A stretch of DNA of 64,000 nucleotides from NCBI GenBank assembly GCA_011033025.1, contig WFMF01000620.1, positions 24,466-88,465 of the forward strand, in the 5' to 3' direction. The stretch is from Beroe forskalii. Its lineage: Eukaryota; Ctenophora; Nuda; Beroida; Beroidae. A model generated the notes under the pieces. The model ran no database searches. It was given only the letters and a program-made list of their open reading frames with translations, and was not told the DNA's origin. This document shows, piece after piece, positions 34,701-39,700 of the stretch; positions within the stretch are counted from its first letter, which is position 1, and each line of letters starts with the position of its first letter. The translations under genes were made by a program, and so were the position numbers.

Positions 34701-36737
34701 TGAGGAAACAGCAAGAGTTTCATATTATGTGCCACACTAAGTGCCATTTTCCTGAGGAAACAGCAAGAGTTTCATATTAAGTGCGAACTAGGTGCCATTT
34801 TCCTGAGAAAACAGCAAGAGTTTCATATTAAGTGCGAACTAGGTGCCATTTTCCTGAGAAAACAGCAAGAGTTTCATATTAAGTGCGAACTAGGTGCCAT
34901 TTTCCTGAAGATACAGCAAGAGTTTCAAATTATGTGCCAAACTAAGTGCCAATTTCCTGGAGAGAGAAAGGATGGACGCTGTAATGTGTGGAATGTGGGC
35001 GCTGAAATGTGTGATAGATGGGCGCTGAAATGTGTGATAGATGGGCGCTGAAATGTGTGATAGATGGGCGCTGAAATGTGTGATAGATGGGCGCTGAAAT
35101 AGGAGGTTAGGTAGGCACTGGTAATGGACGGGCGCAGAAATGCAATAACCATGCAATATGGTCAATGGAATGTGTGGTAGATAGTTGTTAAGACTGGAAT
35201 TATGTGTGTGTCGGATAAAAAACGAACCTATGGCGTGAGTCTGGTACCCATACTCCTGGAACAACTCCCCAACGGTGAATTCCTCCAGACCCAGGCCCCA
35301 CAGCTCACCTTGGACTATGTTAGCCTGTAACGTGCAAGAAGTGTGGTATAACAGGGTATAACACCGTGGAATAAGTTTCTACTGATCTCATAGCTTCATA
35401 GGAGAGGAAGTACGAAAATCATGCTGATATCACCTTATTTCTAAACTCACGAGCTAAGAAATCCCTGGATCCCTACTCACGAGCTGCAAAAATATGGAAT
35501 CCCTTGATCCCTACTCACGCGATGAAATCCCTGAATCCCTTCTCAGCACTCACACTATGAAATCCCCTCTCAGTACTCACACTATGGAATCCCGTGTGTA
35601 TGGGATATCTCCCTGTGATACTCACACTATGGAATCCCGTGTGTATGGGATATCTCCCTGTGATACTCACACTATGAAATCCCGTGTGTATGGGATATCT
35701 CCCTACTCAGTACTCACACTATGAAATCCCGTGTGTATGGGATATCTCCCTGTGATGAAAGCAGCTCTACTGGGTGAGCACTGTGGCTGAACGTAGTGGT
35801 TGTTCAGTATCACACCGGAGTTGGCGAGTTTGTCAATGTTAGGCGTCAGTATGTCTGAGCCCTTGTAACCGATATCAGCACTACCTGGCGGACACGGGTT
35901 TAAAACGGGGTCATTAAAAAGGGTCAAAACACGGTAAATACCACAGTCCATAAGGGAAGAAGGGTTTCAGTGTTGTATGGACTTTAATAAGGTGAGAATT
36001 GAAAGTGCGCAACAATTTGACAGTAATTCGAAGAGCCGGAAAAAGTGTCGATAATAATACAAGAGAGCAAGAGGACAAAAGAATAAGACCAGCCAGATAA
36101 GCGACCCAAAATTGAGGTCATTCCGAAAATTCAAAAGCTAATGGACTTGAAAATATCCATTTCTACCGAGCTTTTCACCCATCATTTGTGCCTATTTTTA
36201 GAAAATTTTGACGGTAAAACCGTAATATTTGAGTGCTCCTGGAATTAATTGGAAAGGCTACGTCAAGTTCGAAACCAGGTTATTAAGACTTTAAAATCAC
36301 TGAGTACTCTTCTAAGTGAGAAACTACTTAGGGAGAAAATACTGCTATGTATGTATATTGCATAATGTATAATATCATGTAGGTACATGTAATCTGCAAG
36401 AAATATTTTTTGCAAAGAATAGTGACAAGATACCTTAGTACATGAAATTAAGAACTCCGAAAATTAAGAACGCACATTATTAGGCAACACCAAATTAAGC
36501 ATTTTTCATAGGTATTTTGCTTATTATTTATCATATCAATTTTTGATGTTACACCAAATTAAGCATTTTTGCGGCCTGAGTGCTTAATTTTCTGCTTACT
36601 TAATTTCATGTACCTACTAAGGTATTTCATCTAGACATACCCAGATCATCTGCAAAAATGAAGATGACATTCGGAGAAGAATCACTGTGGGAGAGAAGCA
36701 CACGATCCAGGAATAAAAGCAGGAGGGGAAGAAACAT
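4646..36737 (-). CDS. Arylsulfatase gene (ARSB/I/J-like), ten coding exons, C-terminus missing
   Basis: Sulfatases of this family hydrolyse sulfate esters (in ARSB, from glycosaminoglycans) in lysosomes or outside the cell, using a formylglycine made from an active-site Cys and a bound Ca ion. Coding exons in order: 36641-36737, 35718-35884, 35228-35324, 33530-33749, 21790-22064, 15510-15622, 7250-7352, 6589-6728, 5394-5499, 4646-4795. All junctions are GT-AG and every phase joins, giving 1468 nt or 489 codons plus one base. Seen: hydrophobic N-terminus (residues 1-16), F-A-D-D-L-G (D30, D31), C-S-P-S-R (C68), G-K-W-H-L-G (K122, H124), V-H-S-P (H319), S-D-N-G (D380, N381), P-L-R-G-G-K (K417), D-W-F-D-T (exon 10) and a G-V-S-L-W motif. 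Human ARSB is 533 residues. With the extra basic insert, 100 or more C-terminal residues should still follow leftwards. I infer a functional gene: no stop or frameshift was found. Confidence 0.9.
5394..5499 (-). CDS. Arylsulfatase exon 9: P-L-R-G-G-K motif
   Basis: Residues 405-440. [29 protein letters not shown], matching N-W-P-L-R-G-x-K-x-S-L-W-E-G-G of ARSB; K417 is the active-site Lys. The acceptor is AG directly before ATG at 5499, the second of two AGs four bases apart. Phase 0 from exon 8 requires the second one. Donor GTAGAA. Confidence 0.9.
6430..6612 (-). repeat. Tandem copies of exon 8 end plus donor
   Basis: Three to four copies of a ~37-47-bp unit containing TTAGTTACACAGGTGTGG, the real exon 8 donor context, run from the exon into intron 8. 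The core reads ACACCTGTGTAACTAACC on the plus strand. The copy nearest the exon is the one used in the gene model. Confidence 0.8.
6589..6728 (-). CDS. Arylsulfatase exon 8: D-N-G metal site
   Basis: Residues 358-404. [24 protein letters not shown] carries the second pair of Ca ligands (D380, N381). Acceptor TCGTCAG. The 3' end is a choice: CAG|GTGTGG at 6589 is preferred, and TTA|GTTACA, nine bases earlier, keeps the same phase. The donor region is repeated in tandem in the next intron. The segment after S-D-N-G is longer than in ARSB. Confidence 0.85.
7250..7352 (-). CDS. Arylsulfatase exon 7
   Basis: Residues 324-358. A-P-K-K-Y-V-K-K-F, then [17 protein letters not shown]. This matches the sulfatase helix that follows the H-x-P block and leads to G-N-I-T. 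Acceptor CTCCAG, donor GTAATT. The reading frame differs from the longest open frame here; phase and family similarity decide it. Confidence 0.9.
7761..7870. mobile_element. Small hairpin element (GGCAAACTTTGG arms)
   Basis: It begins GGGGGTAAGGCAAACTTTGG, with the 10-bp unit CAAACTTTGG repeated. It then has CACTTTTTTTGGCAAACTC, AAATTTAGGGATTAA and inverted TTTGCCAAAG repeats. A relative in the same internal orientation is at 15031-15145, and a decayed one at 22126-22197. Together they define a non-autonomous inverted-repeat element with ends GGGGGTAAGGCAAAC. Confidence 0.65.
8060..8530. repeat. Minisatellite, ~21-bp GTGGGTTATGAGTGGAAAGG units
   Basis: About 20 imperfect copies of GGGTGGGTTATGAGTGGAAAG and variants (GAGTTGATTGG, GAGTTGGTCGG). 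It gives long repetitive ORFs on both strands, which are artefacts. It merges on the right with the 21-bp CTATCACACTCCTAAGT satellite. Confidence 0.85.
8525..8735. repeat. 21-bp satellite, first block
   Basis: Repeats of AAGCCTATCACACTCCTAAGT and variants. The same satellite continues at 9385-9425, 11090-12560 and 14034-14510, so one large array has been split by insertions. Confidence 0.9.
8818..9319. mobile_element. Element with minisatellite arms and perfect 8-bp TSD
   Basis: The termini are inverted repeats: GGTAAATTGAGCGATCCGTC at the left, and the same 20 bases at the right end on the other strand. Both are followed by (G/A)AGGCCAGTATCACGCC. GATATACA lies at 8810-8817 directly before and at 9320-9327 directly after, a perfect 8-bp target-site duplication. 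The interior is built of 11-bp units CACGCCAGTAT/CGCGCCAGTAG, about two dozen on the left arm and fewer in inverted orientation on the right. No transposase ORF. An 8-bp duplication with a terminal GG suggests Merlin-like, or otherwise hAT-like, mobilisation. Confidence 0.85.
9967..10281 (-). CDS. Unrecognised ORF, 104 residues
   Basis: An open frame with ordinary composition ([16 protein letters not shown], then [15 protein letters not shown]) in intron 6. The first ~20 residues are AT-rich and may be intronic; GTCGAG before G-I-F-D-L-S could be an acceptor. No family recognised. It may be an exon of a nested gene, a transposon relic or chance. Confidence 0.25.
   Translation of the reverse strand: MSYKLQFYILCCWYLPSYFCRGIFDLSGGPGGPKGCYEANSHCILSPATITGLPLRVHLYLKLTSSAGNNVGIIRTLQTDAAKDARVTSQFHKGLNCLTRLQTT
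10727..11071 (-). pseudogene. LINE C-terminal fragment
   Basis: Reads [28 protein letters not shown] and [12 protein letters not shown]. This follows the common C-terminal pattern of jockey/CR1/L2-group ORF2 proteins (L-T-V-x-N-L ... W-N-x-L-P). It resembles the fragment at 50917-51318 in layout. The upstream RT domain is absent; the left part runs into the 21-bp satellite. Confidence 0.5.
11090..12560. repeat. 21-bp satellite, main block, with embedded LINE-tail motifs
   Basis: Dozens of copies of AAGCCTATCACACTCCTAAGT. A ~45-bp motif, TATTGTAATTGTACTGTAAA followed by ATGATATTCAAATTC, occurs inside at about 11614, 12027 and 12568, and again at 14038. This suggests a higher-order unit that captured the 3' tail of a retroelement and amplified with it. 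Related tails stand at 33104 and 52058. Confidence 0.9.
12824..14030. mobile_element. Foldback element, 1207 bp, TAA target duplication
   Basis: Two inverted arms of roughly 570-600 bp surround a loop of about 40 bp (near 13391-13430). Both ends read GACCCCAACTAATCGTGACA outward. TAA flanks each end (12821-12823 and 14031-14033). The arms hold repeated CGTGACGTGACGCGTCACG palindromes and near-identical AT-rich interiors, for example TCATATGATTTCTGACAAG in inverted copies. No transposase. TAA duplications are typical of PIF/Harbinger, so a non-autonomous foldback of that group is my inference. Confidence 0.8.
14034..14510. repeat. 21-bp satellite, right block
   Basis: Continuation of the CTATCACACTCCTAAGT satellite beyond the foldback element, starting with the TATTGTAATTGTACTG motif and ending in a run of 18 A. 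The following 14511-15030 shows nothing recognisable. Confidence 0.85.
15031..15145. mobile_element. Small hairpin element, second copy
   Basis: Same internal core as 7761-7870 (CACTTTTTTTGGCAAACTC, TTTAGGGATTAATTTGCC). This copy keeps the TTACCCCCC terminus on its right and has lost it on the left, the reverse of the 7.8-kb copy. It lies in intron 6 of the arylsulfatase gene. Confidence 0.65.
15510..15622 (-). CDS. Arylsulfatase exon 6: active-site His
   Basis: Residues 286-323. It contains [15 protein letters not shown] and [16 protein letters not shown], the conserved P-F-F-L-Y-L...H-x-P block. H319 matches the substrate-binding His of ARSB. Acceptor TTCCCCAG, donor GTATAC; the exon ends on a codon boundary. 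Confidence 0.92.
16450..16659 (+). CDS. Unrecognised ORF without ATG, 69 codons
   Basis: Open frame ending in TAG with a protein-like, acidic then basic composition: [17 protein letters not shown], later [20 protein letters not shown]-stop. No in-frame ATG, so it would be a terminal exon or the end of a retroelement ORF. It lies ~125 bp outside the 3' end of the LINE at 16786, which reads in the opposite direction. No family recognised. Confidence 0.25.
   Translation, partial: SKLTPPAGLSDQNSSNDDVTELESEFQSVLGDDCSPKFPSTLASSTTLRTGLRDRSKIRDVERYKGLIA
17512..18957 (-). pseudogene. LINE copy 1: reverse transcriptase C-terminal half
   Basis: Begins just after motif [11 protein letters not shown] is the catalytic motif C (here W-A-D-D), then [12 protein letters not shown] and Y-L-G-V-I-I. 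The C-terminal [11 protein letters not shown] belongs to a zinc knuckle whose C-x-x-C half is shifted out of frame here but intact in copy 2 (R-S-C-D-F-C). A frameshift near 18045 changes the sequence relative to copy 2. Confidence 0.9.
19023..19765 (-). pseudogene. LINE copy 1: reverse transcriptase N-terminal half, frameshifted
   Basis: Two overlapping frames. The first has [17 protein letters not shown] and [17 protein letters not shown] (RT motifs 1-2). After a frameshift near 19200 come [13 protein letters not shown] and A-C-Y-G-I-N-G, which is RT motif A with its catalytic Asp. A stop breaks the join to the next frame. Confidence 0.9.
19883..20596 (-). pseudogene. LINE copy 1: endonuclease C-terminal part and linker
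   Basis: Contains [26 protein letters not shown] and S-D-H-S-P-V-I-L, the last being the catalytic S-D-H motif of APE-type endonucleases. The frame is lost near 19883, with a shift into the RT frame at 19765. The first ~140 residues of the endonuclease are missing. Confidence 0.85.
20745..20806 (+). CDS. Exon-like segment, unrecognised
   Basis: Acceptor TTTTATTTCAG, then an open stretch [20 protein letters not shown], then donor GTGAGT. 62 nt with one base at each end outside whole codons. The acidic composition and strong splice signals make it look like a real exon of a plus-strand gene nested in intron 5, but no partner exon was established. Confidence 0.2.
21790..22064 (-). CDS. Arylsulfatase exon 5: lineage-specific basic insert
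   Basis: Residues 194-286. It reads [15 protein letters not shown], then Y-F-K-L-P-P-F-N, a lysine/arginine-rich stretch and Y-F-D-L-R-E-N-Y, which corresponds to D-L-R-D-N-Y in ARSB. Acceptor CACCCAG, donor GTAGGG. The phase joins both neighbours (AA + A before it, G + GT after it). That is the main reason for assigning it to this gene, because most of the exon is not conserved in ARSB. It lies 11.5 kb from exon 4. Confidence 0.8.
22126..22197. mobile_element. Small hairpin element, third, shortened copy
   Basis: GGGTTAAGGTAAACTTTGG at the left and AAAGTTTGCCTAAGCCCCC at the right form inverted termini around a short AT-rich centre. It ends about 60 bp upstream of the exon 5 acceptor at 22064. 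Confidence 0.55.
22300..24950. other. AT-rich intron sequence, nothing recognised
   Basis: Part of intron 4. Only short open frames with no splice context or family resemblance, apart from a possible coding-like stretch around 23660-23790 ([14 protein letters not shown]) without supporting signals. Confidence 0.5.
24958..25100 (-). CDS. Exon-like segment ending in stop, unrecognised
   Basis: Acceptor GTTCATGCAG, then [19 protein letters not shown], later [15 protein letters not shown] and TGA. 46 residues in intron 4, same strand as the arylsulfatase. It cannot be an arylsulfatase exon because exons 4 and 5 join in phase without it. It could be a nested gene's last exon or a transposon relic. 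Confidence 0.25.
25855..26014 (-). CDS. Exon-like segment, unrecognised
   Basis: CCAG acceptor, then 52 open codons ([18 protein letters not shown], then [16 protein letters not shown]), then a CAG|GTGAAC donor. It has amphipathic, protein-like composition. Its phase does not join the segment at 24958-25100. Unrecognised. Confidence 0.25.
27872..28330 (-). mobile_element. Interspersed repeat, copy B
   Basis: Reverse-orientation relative of copy A at 1691-2222. It starts TTAA|GGGGGGG and includes the GGGTTTGTACCCC, GGCGCC and CCCATATATGGG landmarks. It lies in intron 4 of the arylsulfatase gene, interrupting the degenerate long repeat there. The right boundary is uncertain. Confidence 0.6.
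30158..30330 (+). CDS. GC-rich ORF inside the AT-rich repeat, unrecognised
   Basis: An ATG-initiated frame ([43 protein letters not shown]) ends in TAA exactly before GTAAGT. G/C-ending codons dominate and the GC level is far above its surroundings. A CAG at 30179-30181 could be an acceptor. It may be a captured exon or a recently acquired fragment. The minus strand is also open but looks less protein-like. Confidence 0.25.
33061..33165 (+). repeat. Retroelement 3' tail, solo
   Basis: GTCCCTCAGCACAACCAAGA and GTATATTGTAATTGTGCTGT match 52012-52085 and the tail motif embedded in the 21-bp satellite. No ORF is attached, so it is a 3' fragment left by truncation. Confidence 0.5.
33258..33284. 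mobile_element. Solo terminus of the foldback element
   Basis: AGACCCCAACTAATCGTGAC matches the outer end of the foldback element at 12824-14030; nothing else of that element is present here. Confidence 0.6.
33358..33437. repeat. 80-bp hairpin
   Basis: CAAACATTAATTAATGGAGA followed by GGGTT is repeated inverted after a ~20-bp loop, with GGCC at both outer ends. It lies ~90 bp downstream of the exon 4 donor. It is either a miniature inverted-repeat element or a local palindrome. Confidence 0.7.
33530..33749 (-). CDS. Arylsulfatase exon 4: K-W-H-L-G and polybasic insert
   Basis: Residues 121-194. It starts with G-K-W-H-L-G-W, then [11 protein letters not shown] as in ARSB-type enzymes. It continues into a segment without a counterpart in ARSB, ending in [10 protein letters not shown] (residues 178-187). 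Overlapping N-glycosylation sequons N-N-T-T lie at 169-172. Acceptor CTTCAG; donor GTAAGT. The acceptor and the first ~12 exon bases are repeated in tandem upstream through 33736-34980. Confidence 0.9.
33736..34060 (-). repeat. 52-bp tandem array of the exon 4 acceptor, proximal part
   Basis: About six copies of a 52-bp unit. On the minus strand each reads a pyrimidine tract, CTCTTCAG, then GAAAGTGGCAC, which is the real acceptor and first exon bases (K-W-H codons). The copy adjoining 33749 belongs to the exon; the rest lie in intron 3. The array is interrupted at 34061 by an element and resumes at 34692. Confidence 0.9.
34061..34691. mobile_element. G-rich inverted-terminal element inside the array
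   Basis: Ends are inverted: a G run, then GGCCAACCCCCATAAACCCC outward on both sides. It interrupts one 52-bp unit, with CATTTT (possibly CCATTTT) on both sides as target duplication. The interior has about nine copies of AAAATGGTACCATTTC, itself palindromic, spaced by 30-35 bp. No ORF of substance. It is a non-autonomous DNA element; the superfamily is undecided. Confidence 0.75.
34692..34980 (-). repeat. 52-bp tandem array of the exon 4 acceptor, distal part
   Basis: About five to six more copies of the acceptor-containing unit, closer to each other (CATTTTCCTGAGAAAACAGC) than to the proximal copies. They are more diverged at the exon-derived bases. Confidence 0.85.
34985..35110. repeat. 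23-bp minisatellite in intron 3
   Basis: Five to six copies of GATGGGCGCTGAAATGTGTG plus ATA, with strict 23-bp spacing (GGGC at 34997, 35020, 35043, 35066, 35089). It is not derived from an exon edge as far as I can see. Confidence 0.85.
35228..35324 (-). CDS. Arylsulfatase exon 3
   Basis: Residues 89-121, including [12 protein letters not shown] and Y-G-Y-Q-T-H-A-I-G, the start of sulfatase signature 2. Acceptor GTTACAG; donor GTTCGT, an ordinary GT but a weaker match to consensus. It ends with one base of the Gly codon that exon 4 completes before K-W-H-L-G. This join places the signature across the splice junction in correct phase. Confidence 0.9.
35466..35760 (-). repeat. 45-bp tandem copies of exon 2 end plus donor
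   Basis: Units at 35574-35618, 35619-35663 and 35664-35710, plus the real exon end at 35711 onward. Each has, on the minus strand, AGATATCCCATACACACGGG then ATTYCATAGT|GTGAGTA. That is the codons [10 protein letters not shown] with the exon 2 donor. More decayed copies reach 35466. Two units are exactly 45 bp (15 codons). Reading on past the true donor meets TAG at once. Confidence 0.9.
35718..35884 (-). CDS. Arylsulfatase exon 2: formylglycine (catalytic Cys) exon
   Basis: Residues 33-88. It carries [26 protein letters not shown] and [10 protein letters not shown]68 within C-x-P-S-R is the residue that sulfatase-modifying factor converts to formylglycine; R72 is the conserved partner. The acceptor is CCGCCAG and the donor GTGAGTA. 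The last ~25 nt of the exon and its donor recur several times in tandem in the following intron (35466-35710). Confidence 0.92.
36433..36622. mobile_element. 190-bp TA-flanked inverted-repeat element
   Basis: CCTTAGTACATGAAATTAAG at the left and CTTAATTTCATGTACCTACTAAGG at the right are inverted ends, flanked by TA on both sides as in Tc1/mariner-type insertions. It ends 18 bp from the exon 1 donor. The CCTTAGT terminus is shared with the element at 56806-57551. Confidence 0.7.
36641..36737 (-). CDS. Arylsulfatase exon 1: signal peptide and DD motif
   Basis: The ATG at 36737 opens a hydrophobic leader ([10 protein letters not shown]) followed by [13 protein letters not shown]. This is the canonical sulfatase first beta strand with the two Asp that bind Ca. 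The exon ends with one base of a Gly codon at a GTATGT donor. I chose this ATG because it gives a leader directly before the P-N-V-I-F-I core. CACAG at 36685-36689 could also act as an acceptor for a shorter 44-nt exon, so an upstream 5' exon remains possible. Confidence 0.85.
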
Positions 36738-39700
36738 CTGGTGAAAACAAAGAGTTCGGTGAACAGAACGGATATGATGTGTGCAAAAGATTGTACAGGG
36801 TGATGGCTCCAGAAAACCGACGAATTATTTAAAAGATTAAATTATACCCCGATTACACATAATTATGTCACAGTATATATATATACACGGTGATATATCA
36901 AAATATAAAATGAAATTGATGATCCGATTTAAATATATATTTAGCTCCTCGCTAAATGCTAATCAAATACAACAACGGAAAATCCGGGATAAAACAGGAA
37001 GAGATTCAAGAGAGCACCACTGGATTTTCCCTTGCAGAAAATGTTTTAAATCCTGATAGAAAGTCATAATTTTGGTACCAAATGACCAAAGGCAAGTGAA
37101 TTCCGTCCAGATAGACAACAAAGGAACGATTATAGGTGTTTCCTGCACAGTGCTCCACCCACAGTTTAGAGCATAATATTTCATCTTTTTAAACCCAAAT
37201 CTCATGGAATTAAATACCGAATGAGGGCAGAGAGCTGTAGTATTGAGGTAAGTTAGTTATCGAATTAATCAACAATATTCCAACAAAGATCATTTTCTAA
37301 ACAACAAATCTTCCATATTTCAATCAACAATATTCCAACCAACAATTATGATTGGGTTGAAAAGTTGACTGAATGACTTACAAATTCTATAACATAATAT
37401 AATACAGAACAATCTAACAATAATATACCTAGATGCCTATAAACAGTAAAAGACATTCCCAACCACTCCCGGTATGGCTCCTAGAGGGTCACGTACAAAC
37501 ATAGCCATCCTTACCATTTCACGGATTACGTCAAGTTACGGCACCTCTGGTGAATGGTTATTACGAAGTTACGATTAGAATACCACAGCTTTTAGCATGT
37601 AGGTCTACTTATAGGCAAGCCAAAGAATAATATTATAGCACATTCATATATCGATAGATTTTATTCATGAATTTAAATAATATGTGCATACATCAGGTTC
37701 GGCATTTCCATCATTATTTACAGATCATTGATCCGATGGCCGACCCAATGATGTCATAAACCATAAAATTTCCGAATTTTGAAAGTGTCTTTTGCTAATT
37801 TGCTCGACCGTGTTTAATTCATTATCTATTTATTTATCATTTCAAGTGATATCACTCACATGTGATTTTCAAAGAATAAAGAGAATAAACCATAAACTAA
37901 TGACGTAACCATGGAGTTGTATCCCAATGCTAAGAATATCCCGGGCATTGAAGAAAACGCATTCACCAAGAAACACTCGTGCAAGAAGACTATTCAACGT
38001 TCGAACCGATAACAGATTCAAGGCTACGATGAAGTTTGGAACCGACATTTCCTTGGAAGTTACGCAGCTGAGTTACAAAACGTGTCATCTCATTTCGATG
38101 AGACTCAAAATCAAGTAGGTATATAAAAATTATGAAGTGGTACCATTCTAGTGAGTCAAGCATCAGCTTCTCCAAACTTGATCAAAAATTAAGAGCTGAC
38201 GTTTTCTATTCTTTTTGTGTTCAGAGGAAGAAAAAACATCCGTCAAGAACCATTTACCTTAGTTCAGGTTTTAATTTACTCAAGAAGTTAGAAGACCCTG
38301 TCACGATCGAACGAGAAATCACAGAATTAAATCATTTGACCCAAATGCCATGATGAAATGTGTGAAAAGATTGAAAGCAATGAAACAAATCTACATAGCT
38401 ATCTAGATCATTACAAGTCATCCTGGAATTACAAAATAATATCTTCATTTTATCTTGAGAAATATTCAAAGGATAATATCATCCATTCTCTGATATTTTT
38501 CACGTGTCATCCCATTTAGGTAGATCCAGCACATCTACTCAAGAAAACCATCTACTGAATGCTGCACGCTCAATGGAGGGTATTACCATTTCCTGCTGTA
38601 AAAGTGTACAGTACCATGGCAATACGTGTCATTGAACACACACAGCGTTTTTATTAAGATTAAAAAAGATAAAAGAGTATTATCATTCTATTACCGACGG
38701 TTTGATTTACTCATTTCCTCCGACTGTTACATATATTTTGTATTTGTATTTCGGGACAGAACCCTGAATGAAAAATCTGATCTTGCCAGTCCTACTCAGA
38801 TCAGAAATTTATTCGCAACAATTTTAGGAAGCTATAAACCCAGCGATCCAATTGAATTACTGGCGTGCTAAGGTTTACAATAATAAAATCATAATAATGA
38901 TAACTGTGTAAGGTCAGGAAAAGCTTTGAAAGAAATGAGAAGTATGGAAAACACATCAGCCACGTGAAGCAAGACGCTTAGTGAGTCAGAGTCTCAGAAG
39001 ACGTGATGGTAAAAGACAAGGGCAACTGATTTTCTCATCGTAACCCTGTATAATGCATATTGATACAATGTTAATAAATAAATCATTTATTCATTTCTCA
39101 TTTCGAAGCTACTGTTTTTGAATTACCTCAAATTTTTAATTGTTCACCTGAACTACCATACTACAACCATTCTAACACGTATCAGGACGAACAGTTTGGT
39201 GTAACCGCAATTTGCTGTTGCATCGATTCTAAAACACTCGGAAGAGTAAGCAAACAATTCAGGAGTGGAGAATCACAGCAATTTAATAAAATATTATTAA
39301 CACATCTAGGATATACTGTCTCAGACAGATCGTTTAGAATCTTCCATTTGACATAAAAATTCCATCCTATTCAATTTTATTGATTTATTAACAAGTTTTA
39401 TTCAAATTTTAATCTTTGAATTGAAAGCATCAACCGCAATAGAACTGAGGAGCGAGAAGATAGTGTTTCCACAGAAAATACCACAGGACAGATGAACCTG
39501 CTAAAAAGAGATGTACCTACCTCGAAAGAATGTACACTGTACCTTCCTGCAACGAGTGTACAGGCTGCACAACAAGTTTACCTGATCAAGTGTACCTGCT
39601 ACAAGTATTATATCTGAAACAAGTGCACGCCACATCACTAGCGGGGCTTGGTGTGTATTACGAAATCATCCGGCATCAAACTCGGAACTGAACAGTGTGA

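Noticed and set aside
35494-35724. 76-codon plus ORF with [12 protein letters not shown] repeats
   Set aside because: Reverse strand of the tandem copies of the exon 2 donor.
37911-38118. ATG with good context (ACCATGG), M-E-L-Y-P-N-A-K-N-I-P-G, then after a TAA more open frame up to GTAGGT
   Set aside because: Suggestive of a broken exon, but it has an in-frame stop after 33 codons, no acceptor and no recognised family.
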